Assembly: GCA_030765065.1 (NCBI GenBank) | Contig: CM060979.1 | Coordinates: 15,529,001-15,593,000 of the forward strand | DNA length: 64,000 bases | Direction of reading: 5' to 3' | Origin: Deroplatys truncata | Taxonomy: Eukaryota > Arthropoda > Insecta > Mantodea > Mantidae | Shown: positions 24,260 through 35,484 of the stretch, in pieces | Layout of the letters: each line of letters begins with the position of its first letter | How positions within the stretch are numbered: position 1 is the stretch's first letter | The notes under the pieces: generated by a model | The model's database searches: none | Told to the model about the DNA's origin: nothing | Seen by the model: only the letters and a program-made list of their open reading frames with translations | Translations under genes and position numbers: made by a program

Positions 24260-24600
24260 AGTGGCACGTTCTGCAATGTGTTTAGGCAACAGCTTACATC
24301 CCGGCTCTTATGGCACTTTTCTAGATTCAAATCCTGGTTGATTATGGTGTTCACAGTAGTAACAGAGGTCCTTAATTACAGTGCAACGGCCCTCTGAGAT
24401 GCAGGATTTGGTCCAGAGGCATAGGCCTTCATCTTGCAAATTATCTCTGGAGTGCGACTGGTGACCGATCGTAGATTTCCCTGTTTTTTCTTCTTTGGAA
24501 TAAGCCCTGATGTGGTCTTACCTTTTTTGTTGAGGTTACTTTCTTGGATATGGTAAAACCATGCCTCTTGCACTGCTTAATGATCTTAGAATACAAGTAT
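24260..24600 (-). pseudogene. Possible transposase DNA-binding fragment
   Basis: A minus frame (24573-24376) reads 'RSVTSRTPEIICKMKAYAS...NPASQRAVAL' and, past a stop, continues in phase with 'RTSVTTVNTIINQDLNLEK'. The layout (RTPEI - basic region - repeated helix - TVNTIINxDL) resembles the helix-turn-helix of IS630/Tc1-type transposases. No catalytic core follows. This is an assignment from pattern only. Confidence 0.4.
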
Positions 24601-24743
24601 TTTGCATCGGAAAGGACAATACTGTACCATCATCAGAATGATTCTATTTTTGACACGATTTGATGCAGCAAGAACAAGACGGTACACTCATACTGCTTCG
24701 GTTCTACATGTTTCAGCGCGGAGCTATAGTGCTCGCCTGATGT

Positions 24744-25570
24744 TGAGGCAATATTTTTAACAATTGAATAATTTAAATTAAATTATATAATATGTAAATT
24801 CAATAACAGCCCGCCTTGAAACAATATATATGGAATAATTTTAAAAATGTATGTAACAGTATGTGAGAATAATAAGTTTAAAGTTGCTAACAATGAGGTA
24901 ACCTTGAGGCAATAAGAGTTTAAATGTTACTAGTCATGATTAGATCAACGATAATGTAAACTTTGTGACAGTTTTTAAAATAGCCAATCAATAGCTAGAT
25001 AAAGCTTTAATTAAGTGCAGGTATTCTGTTGGACTAGGATTAGCCAATCAGAGATTTGAAATACAGAAGCTTACGAGTGTGAACGGTTGAAATATGTTCA
25101 GTTGCCTGCAGACCTTGGTAGTGACCGGATGGAAGATGTGTTCTCTAAAGAAATATTACGTATTCGTGTGAATCGTAAAATATGTATACGCGTTAACAAA
25201 GTGCAAATATTAAATTAAAGAATCTCACAGCTCTGTGTAAGCCCACATTCTTGTCGCACCACGCCCTGTCTAAGAGATACGTGACTCCAAAACAATACTG
25301 ACGCAGCCGAGGCAAACATAAACATAAATACTATCTACAGAAGCTGTTTAATAACAAAGTTAATAATATTTTTAAACTTGGAGCGTAACAACAAAAATAC
25401 GTCTTCAAATCAGCTTTAGATACGTAGTAGCATATTACGTAACAAAGAATCTTCTTCAAAGTAACGCCCAAAGCATGGTGCAAACTACAATAACAGTAAA
25501 CTGCAACGTAAGAGGCACATCTACTTCAAGTTTGACTTTCCGAACGTGGAGCAGAAAAACGCCTACTACA
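24744..25570 (+). mobile_element. Old solo LTR-like element, copy 4 (TSD ATGT)
   Basis: Begins TGAGGCAATATTTTTAAC, ends CCTACTACA, 827 bp, with ATGT at 24740-24743 and 25571-25574. Its middle ('gttgctaacaatgaggtaacc', 'gacgcagccgaggcaaac') matches the family, but divergence and deletions exceed those of other copies. It may therefore represent an older subfamily. Confidence 0.65.
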
Positions 25571-25574
25571 ATGT

Positions 25575-26309
25575 TGTTACGATAGATCGTGAACAACCCT
25601 CCATTATAAAGCACAAATACAGGACAGTATTTCTGTAGCTCTATGAAGAACGCTTGTTTACAGATGCGTATCTAAAGCAGTTAAAAAAACCTTTAATGAT
25701 AGCATAACGCAACTGTTGCATAGCATCACTCTTGCTGATGGATTCCATGATTTGCAGGAGCTGCCTTCAAGCCCTGGGGCATCTTCATTGCGCTCAGCAA
25801 ATCACATTAGCTTAACTTCGCATTAGTTGTTATGATGTTCGGAAAGAAATTTACCGCCGGGCGGACCGTCCACATAATCTTATTTCGAAATGCGGATTGT
25901 CATCGGCCGGTCGGTCGGTAGAATCCCTGTAATTCCTTCTACTGTTACTCTGCCTCATTCATCATTATTAACCACCTCGGCATGCAGCCCTTGTGTAATC
26001 AATTATATCAATGTCTTCATCAATCTAAATTTCGAGCGTTGCCTGGTGCGTTGTTTTGTCTAATCACGTCTAATTGCCTACCTGTGTCCCCTAATGGTAC
26101 CTATCTCTAAATATTCCTCCAATCTGTCTACCCTTCGTATGACTCGCTTCCAGGTCTGATGCCTTTAATTTCACATTTCCTAAATCCTGCAGTTCTCACT
26201 AATGACCTCCGCTGCTACACACTTCTGAGGAGGGGGCACGGAAATTTCTTGCAATGAGAAAGTCGAGAAGATATTGTTTTAATGAAATTGACATTCACAC
26301 TATCTACTA
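25575..26309. other. No gene recognised
   Basis: Unique-looking stretch with a GC-rich patch near 25855-25920 and no frame over 60 codons. Nothing supported. Confidence 0.45.
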
Positions 26310-26885
26310 CTTGGTATTTGAGTTTTGTATCTTCCAAGAATTCGACACCAAGATTTTGAATAAAATCCATCCACACCCCAGACTAACGTTTACATAGAAC
26401 CCTTTTCGAAATTTTGATTTTCTCAAAAAATGGCTCTAAGGATTTTAATTTTCTGCGAATGTCCCCAAAAGTCCTCTTCATTCTGAATGACTTATCCATT
26501 ACTGGTAAACCATAAGAGATAGACAAAATTTTACTACACAAAAAATGTAGATCGCGTTAAAATACATAATTTATGTCATATACCTTTTCTTTTTTTTGTT
26601 TTAGTGAACCATTTCCGAGATATTCCTAGTTATTTGCTTGAATTTACCAATACATATACTTTTTCTCAAATGGGAATTGGTTATTCTTTTTTTTATGTCC
26701 TGGACATACAAAGAGAATGAAATACTCCACATAGCAACCAGCTCTTAAAATATTTGACTATCACTTAAAATCTACCATATTCCTCTTGCACCTAGAAGAA
26801 AATTAGCAATAAGATGGGGATTAAGCGTTTGTAAAAAATAGTTTGTACAAGAGTAGGGAAAGTCATGTGAGTGCAACACATGAGA
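26310..26885 (-). mobile_element. Family A copy, truncated
   Basis: Minus copy lacking the ACTTTCTCTAC end and the CA segment. It starts at 'acttggtatttgagttttgtatcttcc' and keeps the other end, '...gagtagggaaagtcatgtgagtgcaacacatgaga'. A B-type start fragment (plus) follows at 26895-27090. Confidence 0.7.
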
Positions 26886-27098
26886 TTTTTTTTTCTACCT
26901 ACTTCATGTTAATCGAGATAAACCTTTACAGAAATAAAGAAAATACAGAAAATCTTCTTACGTTGAAGATACAAGGGGTATAGCGAAACTGAATCGACAG
27001 TCAAATGTTTTAAAACCAATCGCTATGCTGGCCTAGAAATTCCATACTCCTTCCACGACATCGCGAGAAACAATCGAATAACGACAGTACTTAAAAAA

Positions 27099-27785
27099 TC
27101 TGATTTGTTACACTCACATGAGTTTCTCTACTCTTGTACAAACTGTTTTTACAAACGCTTATTCTCCATATGCTTCATGTTAATCGAGATGTTAATCTTA
27201 TTGCTAATTTTCTTGTAGATGCAAGGGGAATACAGTAGACTTTAAGCGACAGTCAAATGTTTTAAGAGCTGGTTGCTATGTGCAGTATTCCATTCTCTTT
27301 GCATGTCCAGGACATAAAAAATGAATAACGAATTCCCATTTGAGAAAAAGTATAAGTATTGGAAAATTTAAAGGAATAACAAGGAATATCTCGTAAATGG
27401 TTCACTAAAAAACAAAAAATGTATATGACATAAATTGTGTATTTTGACGCGATCTAAATTTTTTGTGCAGCAAAATTTTGTCTATCTCTTATGGTTTACC
27501 AGTTAAGCAAAAGTCGTTCAGAATGAAGAATACTTTTGGAGACATTCCCAGAAAATTCGATATATACATTTCATTTTTCATGAAATATCTTAAACAGATT
27601 ATATTTTAATCAAAATCGTTAGAGCCATTTTTGAGAAAATTAAATTTTTCGAAAAATGTTCCATGTAAAGGGTAATCTGTGGTGGGGGGATTTTCTTGAA
27701 AACCTTCGTGTCGCATCTCTGGAAGATACTGAAACTAAATACCAAGTTTGATGTTTATCCGACTGTTCGTTTCTGAGTTATGCTG

Positions 27786-27841
<56 letters not shown>

Positions 27842-27973
27842 CATGTTTCCAATAATCTTTTTTTTTTTTGGATTCAGGGGATCTCAAAACATGTATTTCC
27901 GGTGAAATCTCGGTTTCGAATTTTTGGGTGGAATGCAATACTTCCCCTACTTACTATACGTAGTAGAGAAAGT
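27099..27973 (+). mobile_element. Family A copy with a long CA microsatellite
   Basis: From TCTGATTTGTTACACTCAC to GTAGTAGAGAAAGT. The internal tract is expanded to about 25 CA units (27787-27838). The tract is flanked by the same sequence as the short tracts of other copies (gctgttca-CA-cggacatgttt). Confidence 0.85.
27787..27838. repeat. (CA)n microsatellite
   Basis: Uninterrupted dinucleotide run of about 52 bp inside a family A copy. Confidence 0.95.
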
Positions 27974-28554
27974 AAAAATGAAAATCAAAAGAGAATACAA
28001 AGCAAACACCGTGAAAAAGTATTGAAAACGTAGACCATTTCATTGCCAAACGCTCAGAGAACATTTCTTGGAATCTTTTGGAACGCAATTTCACACTTGG
28101 TTATCAACATTTGTTATTTGTTGTGTTGGCAATAGGAAAATGTTTCATGTTTGACAACAAAGGCTCCGGCTTGTTGCGTAAACAATAAGCGGACGCTGTC
28201 TCGTGGAGTCGCCGCTAGGATTCGCAACACTCGAACAATACGTTTTCAAAAGAACAATCGCCAGAACGGTAACAGTTAAGTTACTCAACATAAGAAGGTA
28301 ATTATTGGAGGCGTACAATAGACATGCAACAGCTGCTGTGTTGACCTGTAGAGCGTTAGCCACCATAAATGGAATATACCCTACTTTACTTTACTCTCAG
28401 TTTCCCACTCCTTTCCTTCCTTGTGAGGTTTTTGGAAGTTTACCGTTGATTTCTCATACTCCAGGAACACAAGCGCACACCTGTTTTACTGTAAGTTCAA
28501 AGTTCACAAATCTTAATGTATCACTCCGCCGAGCACATGGCAGCACCACCACGT
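27974..28554. other. No gene recognised
   Basis: Short frames on both strands (28145-28559) have no recognisable motif. Nothing supported. Confidence 0.4.
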
Positions 28555-29040
28555 GGTGAAGGTATGACGAGAACTAAGTACTCGCGAGAGGAAGTTGCTT
28601 CAGACAAGAAGCGAATACCGCACTTGGGTTTTCAGTGGTTTTCCCTAGTCGGTAGGCGATTGCTGGGGTGGTTTCTCATCTACCACGATTTCCTTTCCAC
28701 CATTTCCCTTTCATTCCGTTTCCTTCAGGTATGCTTCTAAGTTTCGTGGCGTATAGCGGTGCCGGATAGATGGCGCGAATGTTTGCTCTAAGGAAAGAGG
28801 ACACTAGAGGGCTGCTTGGTTGATGGGTCGTTCACCGACCTCTCTAGACTGCTCCTGCAGTGTGAAGGGTCTTCGAGCCTAGAACTGTTAGGGACTTCCT
28901 CGTGTCTCTGTGTCCTGTCTGCCTGCGGCCTGTAGCCTCCTGCGGTTCCTTCACATCACCCCTTCCTCCTGGCGGTGTTAGCCACAATAGATCTATGTAG
29001 GTCACAGTGTGCGAAGCGTCCCCCTCTGTTGGATAACCCA
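28555..29040 (+). repeat. SINE-like copy with degraded head
   Basis: The body motifs 'cacttgggttttcagtggttttcc', 'gtcggtaggcgattgctgggg', 'ctaccacgatttcctttccac' match the SINE family, followed by a GC-rich tail. The tRNA-like head lacks a recognisable B box. Confidence 0.5.
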
Positions 29041-29361
29041 TATCTTTACGATATATTCCTCAGCTTGGGGATCATTAGATTTTAAACATTTTGTAGGTTT
29101 AATTTCTCTCCTAAGCCCTACACCCTAAAGTTCTAACTCATAATACTGAAAGTAGATAAATGAAACTGGTACCTGAATATTTCGACAGCTCTAACCTTCT
29201 ATTACTCCCCTTGTGATTAAACATACTGGGTTAAACTGTTCTTAACTTCAGGTTTTAGTAATCATTCATTTAATCATTCATACACCAGTATATCACTTTT
29301 ACTTTAAACTTTTATGAGTCAACGAATTAAGAAATTAGCAGCACTGTAGGTTAGAATTGAG

Positions 29362-29460
29362 TGAAGTGGCTCTATAGTAAGGTGTGAGGCTTGCATTCCG
29401 GAGGTCCTGCGTTCGATTCCCGTCCACCGCCCATTCTTTTCGCGTTTGTCCCTGTTCCGG
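29362..29460 (+). repeat. SINE head fragment
   Basis: A-box-like 'tggctctatagtaaggtg' and B box GTTCGATTCC at 29411-29420, then 'gtccaccgcccattctttt'. It stops after about 100 bp and is followed by a minus A/B fragment at about 29480-29680. Confidence 0.6.
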
Positions 29461-29479
29461 AAAACTATTCTCTACATGG

Positions 29480-29680
29480 AAAGTTTACGTCACTTTTTAT
29501 TTTATTAAAAATGACTAACGATTTTGATTAAAATTTCAAATGTTTAACCTACCTTCATTCAAAGAAAATGTAAATCCTGAATTTTGTGGGAATAGTGGTG
29601 AAGTCTTCTTTATTTTGAATAGTTTTTAGAAGGGTGAGTCGAGAAATTTGTGTGAATGCAACGCATCCAATTTTTTGTGC
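29480..29680 (-). repeat. Family A/B fragment
   Basis: Minus fragment with 'aaatgactaacgattttgattaaaat', then a jump to 'gtgagtcgagaaatttgtgtgaatgcaacgcatcc', which is the B terminus with an internal deletion. Confidence 0.6.
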
Positions 29681-30025
29681 GTTAAATTGGTTTTAAAGAC
29701 ATCAAGTGCATACATACAAAAATTAAACATGAATTACCACTTATCGCGTGTAAGGCGCCAACTGACTGCCCTGTTGGAGAAATAAATAAAGGCAAAGAGG
29801 AGCGCTCTCCCCCCCTGACGTAAATTCCAAAAGAGCTATCGAGAGACAACGAGATTTCCCTTGAAGCTTCTCGCCCCGCCTCCCGAGAACTCTTTCGAAA
29901 CTCCAGCGCTATATAACGGCGAACGTGTTTGCGAGTGCTGCTACTGCGAGAGATTAGAGGGGTCTTGTGTTCGATGCCCCAGCGAATGAAGCGGAGTGAA
30001 GAGGCCGCTGCGCGCGAAGTAAAAA

Positions 30026-30295
30026 TTGAGCACAGTTACAGTTTACATCCGCTTGCAGCCACATTACATCCAAGTTAATCTGGAACTGCCTACAAAGTCT
30101 TATAAAACTGGCAAACAAAACAAGGTAACACTTGAATGGGTACCAGGGGTAACAGGCAATGAAAAAGCAAACATCCTAGCAAAGAAACGTTCTGCTGAAA
30201 AGTTTACTGGCCCAGGGGCAATTTTTGGTATTCCTTTAACCACTATAAGCAGAACTACCTCAGAGTGGGCTACAATTAACCACCAGCAGCAATAG
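30026..30295 (+). pseudogene. Non-LTR retrotransposon RNase H remnant
   Basis: An 89-codon frame with VTLEWVPGVTGNEKANILAK at residues about 39-58. This corresponds to the C-terminal part of the RNase H domain of non-LTR retrotransposons (family WVPGHxGxxGNExADxLAK); the motif His and the Asp of 'NExAD' are altered (GV-TGNEKAN). The 'GPGAIFGIP' tail also fits that context. No reverse transcriptase is nearby, so it is a 5'-truncated or rearranged relic. Confidence 0.7.
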
Positions 30296-30379
30296 ACCCA
30301 AGTGGAAGGACATAGAGATAGTAAGAGAATTTTTTTGAGACTAACAAAATTCTTACCAACGATGTCTGTCTTACGGAAC

Positions 30380-30868
30380 AATGAGATCTTACATTTTAAA
30401 GCTATACACTTGAAATTTGGCACACTTAATTGAATAAATAAAGAAATGACTGTGCACAGGCTAAAAGCTCCAGCTCTAAAATTTTCTCACTTAATAATAA
30501 CAGTAAACTTTTTATTAGCGGGAAAATGCAAGTTTTATAAAACTAGCTTAGGCATTCAAATCTGCCAGAGAAGTGTGATAGTAGAAATAGTTAGAGAAAT
30601 AAATGTATGTTTTTATGAAGTTTTTGGTGCTAACATTTTCCTTGTTTTCCAGTGTAAATTAAGCTTTTGTGAGGCGATGAATAAAGCAATCATTAAATGA
30701 ATGCTTGAATCTTTAGGTAGCAAATTTTAGATTATGTATGCAGATTTGTATGCAAATTAGAGCAAACTGGACTCTAAGGAATAATTTTCATGCGCAAAAA
30801 ATGTAAAACAGAAAAAAAAAACAGAAAAGGTCCAATGAAGCAAAAGGGAGCAACTTGTCTCTGGGCTC
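30380..30868 (+). repeat. Repeat C, uninterrupted copy
   Basis: Begins around 'cattttaaagctatacacttgaaatttggcacac' and runs through 'gaataaagcaatcat' and 'caaattagagcaaac' to 'ctctgggctctt'. Useful as the intact reference for the two copies split by LTRs (1828-3330 and 58768-60190). Confidence 0.65.
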
Positions 30869-31025
30869 TTAAAAGTGGCGGATAGTGAAAAAATTTTGAT
30901 CAAAATTAATCATAGATGTCTATAGAAAATTTAGATGATATAATTAAAAAATCGCTCGCCTCCAGCCAAGTCGGTCCGGGTTCAATCCCAGGAGCTTGCA
31001 TGTGGGATTTGTGGTGGACGAAGCG

Positions 31026-31956
31026 TGAAGAAGTTATCTTGTTGTATTGTTATTTGCTCCACGCTTTGGGAGCCAATTTGAAGAATGTGTTGTATTGTAT
31101 TTCGACTGTTGGGGAGCCGAACTTGAAGTAGTTGCAACCGCACGTATGGTAAAATGTTTCCGGTAGTCTTCGCCCCAAATGTACTTTCCGGTGGTCTTTG
31201 TCCCAAATGTTTAAAAAATTATAACTTTGTAATTTTGACTGTTTCTTTAAATATTATATATTTATGTTTGCCTCGGCTGCGTCAGTATTTATTTTTAGAG
31301 ACATAGGCAGGTAGTGGTGCGACTGAAGAATGTAGACTTACACAGATTATAATTTTACTTCACTTCTTTTATTAATGCTTGACACAATTTAAATAACACT
31401 TCACTGAGAGAGAGAGCTGTGAGATGTTTTTTTAATTACTTGCACTTTTTAACACGTAAACACTTTTTGTCTTTCACGAATACGTATTATACTTCTCGAG
31501 GACGCATCTCGCGTCTGGTTAGGAACACTGTCTACAACCAACTGACTTCTGAATTTGTAAATTTTGCTCCATTTTAGTTTCTGATTGGCTAATCCTAGTC
31601 CAATGGAATACCTTCATTTAACTTAAGCTTTTTCTGGGTGTTGATTGGCTATTTTATAAACTGCCACAAAAATTACATTATTGCTTCCAAGAATCACAAG
31701 TAGCATTATTAAACTTTCAAATTCATTATTGCCTCAAGGTTACCGCATTGTTAGCAACTTTTAACCTATTATTCTCACAGCTCCTACATTATTAAATTAC
31801 GTAATACATTCATATAACATTATTACACATGTATACAATAATATAAACATATACAATGACTCTAATATACACTTTTTATATATAGTTACATACACATATT
31901 GCTTTAAGGCGGGCTGTTATTGAATTTATATATTATATAATTCGACTGAAATCGTT
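31026..31956 (-). mobile_element. LTR-like element, copy 5, truncated
   Basis: Minus orientation. Starts TGAAGAAGTTATC and lacks the final ~25 bases (the AAAAATACTGCCTCA end), being joined directly at 31956 to an inverted partial copy. A tRNA-like patch with 'cggtccgggttcaatccc' lies just upstream at about 30955-30985. Confidence 0.7.
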
Positions 31957-32318
31957 TCTATCAGTGAAGTGTTATTTAAATCGTGTCGAGCATTAATAAA
32001 TGGAGTGAAGTAAAATTATAATCTGTGTAAGCCTATATTCTTAAGTCGCACCACAACCCTGCCAAGAGAAACATGTCTCTAAATTCATACTGACGCAGCC
32101 GAGGCAAACATAAAATATAATATTTAAAGAAACAGTCAAATTACAAAGTTAATAGTTTTTTAAACATTTGGGGCAAAGGCCACCGGAAAGTACATTTGGG
32201 GCGAAGGCCACCGGAAACTTTTTACCATACGTGCGGTTGCAACTACTTCAAATCGGCTCCCCAACAGTCACCTTCCTTAACTGTCTTTCCATACATAGCA
32301 GCAACAAAATGTTCTTCA
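31957..32318 (+). mobile_element. LTR-like fragment, inverted partner of copy 5
   Basis: Plus-oriented fragment starting mid-element at 'ctatcagtgaagtgttattt' and running to the family end TTCTTCA at 32318. It pairs with about 31026-31400, giving an inverted repeat of roughly 300 bp with a loop of about 550 bp. Confidence 0.7.
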
Positions 32319-32859
32319 CACCTGTCTCGGTTAAGCTAATTCTATACGCTTCATTGCTAATTAATTATCAGAAGTTTATTTTTAATATTATCAATAATAA
32401 AATAATAATATTTATATACCAGGTGGCCCAACCGCGCTATATTTGACGTCTGCAGATATAGTCGTACTCCATGGTATAATAGTTACTAGTCTCTGAGGTA
32501 GGAGGTTCAAACCCGGCGGAGGGTGATGGATTTTTTTCGGACGTAAAAATTCTTAGCATGGCTTCCTTCGGAAGGGAAGTAAAGCCGGTGGCCCCGTGTC
32601 GTAGATTTAGGGACACCTAAAAGAACCTCAAGCCTGATAAAGAGGCCTCTGAGCAAAATTACCGGTCTTTCACGCCCAATATAGAATGTGACGCTAAGAA
32701 CCATAGGGCGTCCATAAATAAAACTCAATTTAACATTTTTAAATTTTGTCTGCAGATAACCCTTCGTGCCTTAAGAGTTGCAGAACTTAACGAGGCAATT
32801 CCAAGTAAACACAGGTCAGTGGGGTACTGGCGAATTAGTTCACTAAAAAATTAATACCC

Positions 32860-32869
32860 TACCACCACC

Positions 32870-32961
<92 letters not shown>

Positions 32962-32962
32962 C
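32860..32962. repeat. (CAC)n/(TAC)n microsatellite
   Basis: About six CAC units followed by about 27 TAC units. The serine run in the minus frame is a translation artefact. Confidence 0.95.
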
Positions 32963-33225
32963 ACAGCGGTTCTCACAAACGTTCATATGGATACACGGAG
33001 ACGGTTGGAACGCCGTATCAATCCACAGGGGTAAAATTTCGAACACCCATTCAATGAGCGCAGTCAGCATAATAGTACTGTTAGATGATGATAATGATAA
33101 TAATAATTATTATTATTACTATTGTTATTATAGCAAGCGAAAAATGGCAGTGCAACACTGCGTGCTCTCGCGTTTGTTGCTAATAATCCATAATGTAGAC
33201 AAGAACAGCATAAACACAATTAAAA

Positions 33226-33873
33226 AAGTAGCTATGGACGGATAGGAATAGGTCGGTCATATAAACACATTTTAGTTATTTGTCATTCTAAACAATGAGT
33301 TTATTCCCTCAAAAACAAGCCTGTGTAACTGAAGTGGAAAACATTCAAAACCTTTTCCATCTGCTTTTGTCTATCATCACAGTCGGTACACACTAGTACA
33401 AGCGTCTGTTTTTGTCTATCATCATACACTCTATTGCAAGCCTGGGAAGTGCCTCTCAACGAGCGCGATCCGCGCATCGTCTTTGCTGATAAGCAAGAGG
33501 AGTAGAACAAAGCTTGGCTCGACCCGTAGCTCAGTTGGTAGAACACCTGCCTGCTGTGCGAGGGGTCCCAGCTTGGTGTGAAAATTTCTCCTTAGGCAAG
33601 ATTATTCTCTATCCTCCCCGGTGAATGAGGGTATAAATGTCTAATCTAATGATTAAAACCCAAAGTTTACCAGAAACCCAGACAAGCGAATACGAGTTAA
33701 CAACATTGCCTATAGGCAATAATACGTTCCAAAGGAAAGGCCGTAGATAAGACCATTGTAGTAAAAGGCGGGGTACAAAATGGAACTTTAATTGTCCCGT
33801 TGAATTCTGCAACTCTTCTAACGCACGAAGGGATATCTTACACACTTAAAGTATGGCGCGGTTGGGCCACCTG
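33226..33873 (+). repeat. Repeat E, reference copy with tRNA-like patch
   Basis: The right half of the TIR element, shared with 19289-19957 and, on the minus strand, with 51446-52325. It includes 'gacccgtagctcagttggtagaacacc' near 33527, an A-box-like start of a tRNA-derived sequence whose B-box region is degraded. Confidence 0.65.
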
Positions 33874-33881
33874 GTATTTAC

Positions 33882-34217
33882 AAAGTCTGTATGCGCATAT
33901 ATGTTTCTTATAGGCTTCTTCGATTTCGTCCAAATTTGGCACAGATAATCTTTGACAGAAGGCAAAAATAGAATTCATAATTCCCCATTTCACAAGATTA
34001 ATTATTAAATTGTATGTAATACCACAAGAACATCTATACCTTTCTCAATGAAATCGTAGCAGCTCGAAGATTGTCAGCATAAGAGCAATTACATTTTCAC
34101 GGCCTAACAAAATAACAAAGGAACAGCCAGCTCGTATATTATTCTTTTGTCTCATCTCAGACATCGACCATGGAGTAACAACACACGCAAATAAATACTT
34201 ACAACACCAATGCTGCC

Positions 34218-34268
<51 letters not shown>

Positions 34269-34466
34269 GCGCTACAATTGCTTGTTTGGAAACTTTACAA
34301 AATTTCGACTCGTATATCATATTAGACTGTCTTTGAATGTTAATGTTGGTCTTTTTTGTGTTTTGTCTTTCTTGTGTTTTCTTAATAGTTTTATGTTGCT
34401 TACTGAGGATATCCAGCTTGTATTGTCGTTACTTACATTTCTTCCCAACGTAGATTTTCTCTATAA
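33882..34466. other. No gene; (AT)n tract
   Basis: Unique-looking sequence with an uninterrupted AT run of about 44 bp at 34221-34264. No motif-bearing frame. Confidence 0.55.
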
Positions 34467-34470
34467 ATAG

Positions 34471-35480
34471 TGAAGAACGTGTGTTTTTTTTTCTTCACGT
34501 ATGGTAAGCTAATTTGAAGTAGGTTGTATTGAAGGAGTTGTATTGTATTTCAGCTGTTGGGGAGCCGAACTTGAAGTAGTTTCAACCACACGTATAGTAC
34601 CCGGTTTCCGGCAGCCTTCGCCCCAAATGTACTTTCTGGTGGCCTTTGCCCCAAAAAATGTTTTAAAAATATTAACTTTGTAATTTTGACTGTTTCTTCA
34701 AATATTATATTTATGTTTGCCTCGGCTGCATCAGTATTATAGTTAGAGACAAGTTTCTCTTTGCAGGGTTGTGGTGCGACTGAAGAATGTAGGCTTACAC
34801 AGATTATAATTTTACTTCACTCCGTTTATTAATGCTTGACACGATTTAAATAACTGTTCACTAATGTATAGCGAGAGTTGTGAGATTTTTTTTAAATTAA
34901 TTACTTGCACTTCTTAACACGTAAAGCTATTTTCGTCTCACACGAAGACGTATTAAATTTCTAGAGGACGTGTCTTGCGTCCGGTTAGAAACACTGTCTA
35001 CAACCAGCTGTCTTGATTTCTACCGCCTAAATTTCTGTAATTCAAGTCTCTGGTTGGCTATTCTTAATCCAATAGAATACTTTTATTTAACTTAAGCTTT
35101 TTCTGCTTGTTGATTGGCTATTTATTAAACTCTATCAAAAACTTACATTATTGTTGCTCCGATAATGACTAGTAGCATTATTAAACTTTCTTATTCATTA
35201 TTGCCTCAAGGTTACCTCATTGTTACCTCATTGTTAGCAACTTTTAACCTATTATTCTCACAGCTCCAACATTATTAAATTACGTAATACATTCACATAA
35301 CATTATTGAACATGTATAGAATAATATAAATATTTACAATGACTGTAATATACACTTTTTATATATTGTTACATACACATATTGCTTTAAGACGGACTTT
35401 TATTGAATTATATATATTATATATATATATTATATATATAATTAGACTGAAATCATTTAAATGTTAAAAATACTGCCTCA
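34471..35480 (-). mobile_element. Solo LTR-like element, copy 6 (TSD ATAG)
   Basis: Minus orientation, 1010 bp, begins TGAAGAACGTG and ends ATACTGCCTCA. ATAG at 34467-34470 and 35481-35484 is a perfect 4-bp duplication. The extra block 'cgccccaaatgtactttctggtggcctttgcccc' near 34620 is a short internal duplication shared with copy 5. Confidence 0.82.
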
Positions 35481-35484
35481 ATAG

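Larger units (their letters stand above)
32418..33873. mobile_element. hAT-like non-autonomous TIR element containing repeat E
   Basis: ACCAGGTGGCCCAACCGCGC at the left is matched exactly by the reversed right end. Flanking 8-mers are ATTTATAT (32410-32417) and ATTTACAA (33874-33881), 6 of 8 identical, which would fit an 8-bp target duplication. The interior holds a tRNA-like patch (GGTTCAAACCC near 32506), a CAC/TAC microsatellite and a second tRNA-like patch near 33527. No transposase frame. Superfamily assignment rests on duplication length only. Confidence 0.6.

Noticed and set aside
32843..33070. Serine-rich frame
   Set aside because: It is the translation of the TAC/CAC microsatellite.
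33526..33600. Possible tRNA gene ('cccgtagctcagttggtaga')
   Set aside because: The A-box region looks right but the T-arm/B box is degraded and no acceptor stem pairs. It belongs to repeat E.
34221..34264. CRISPR or regular array at the AT run or at the CA tracts
   Set aside because: These are simple dinucleotide microsatellites without spacers; an animal genome is indicated.
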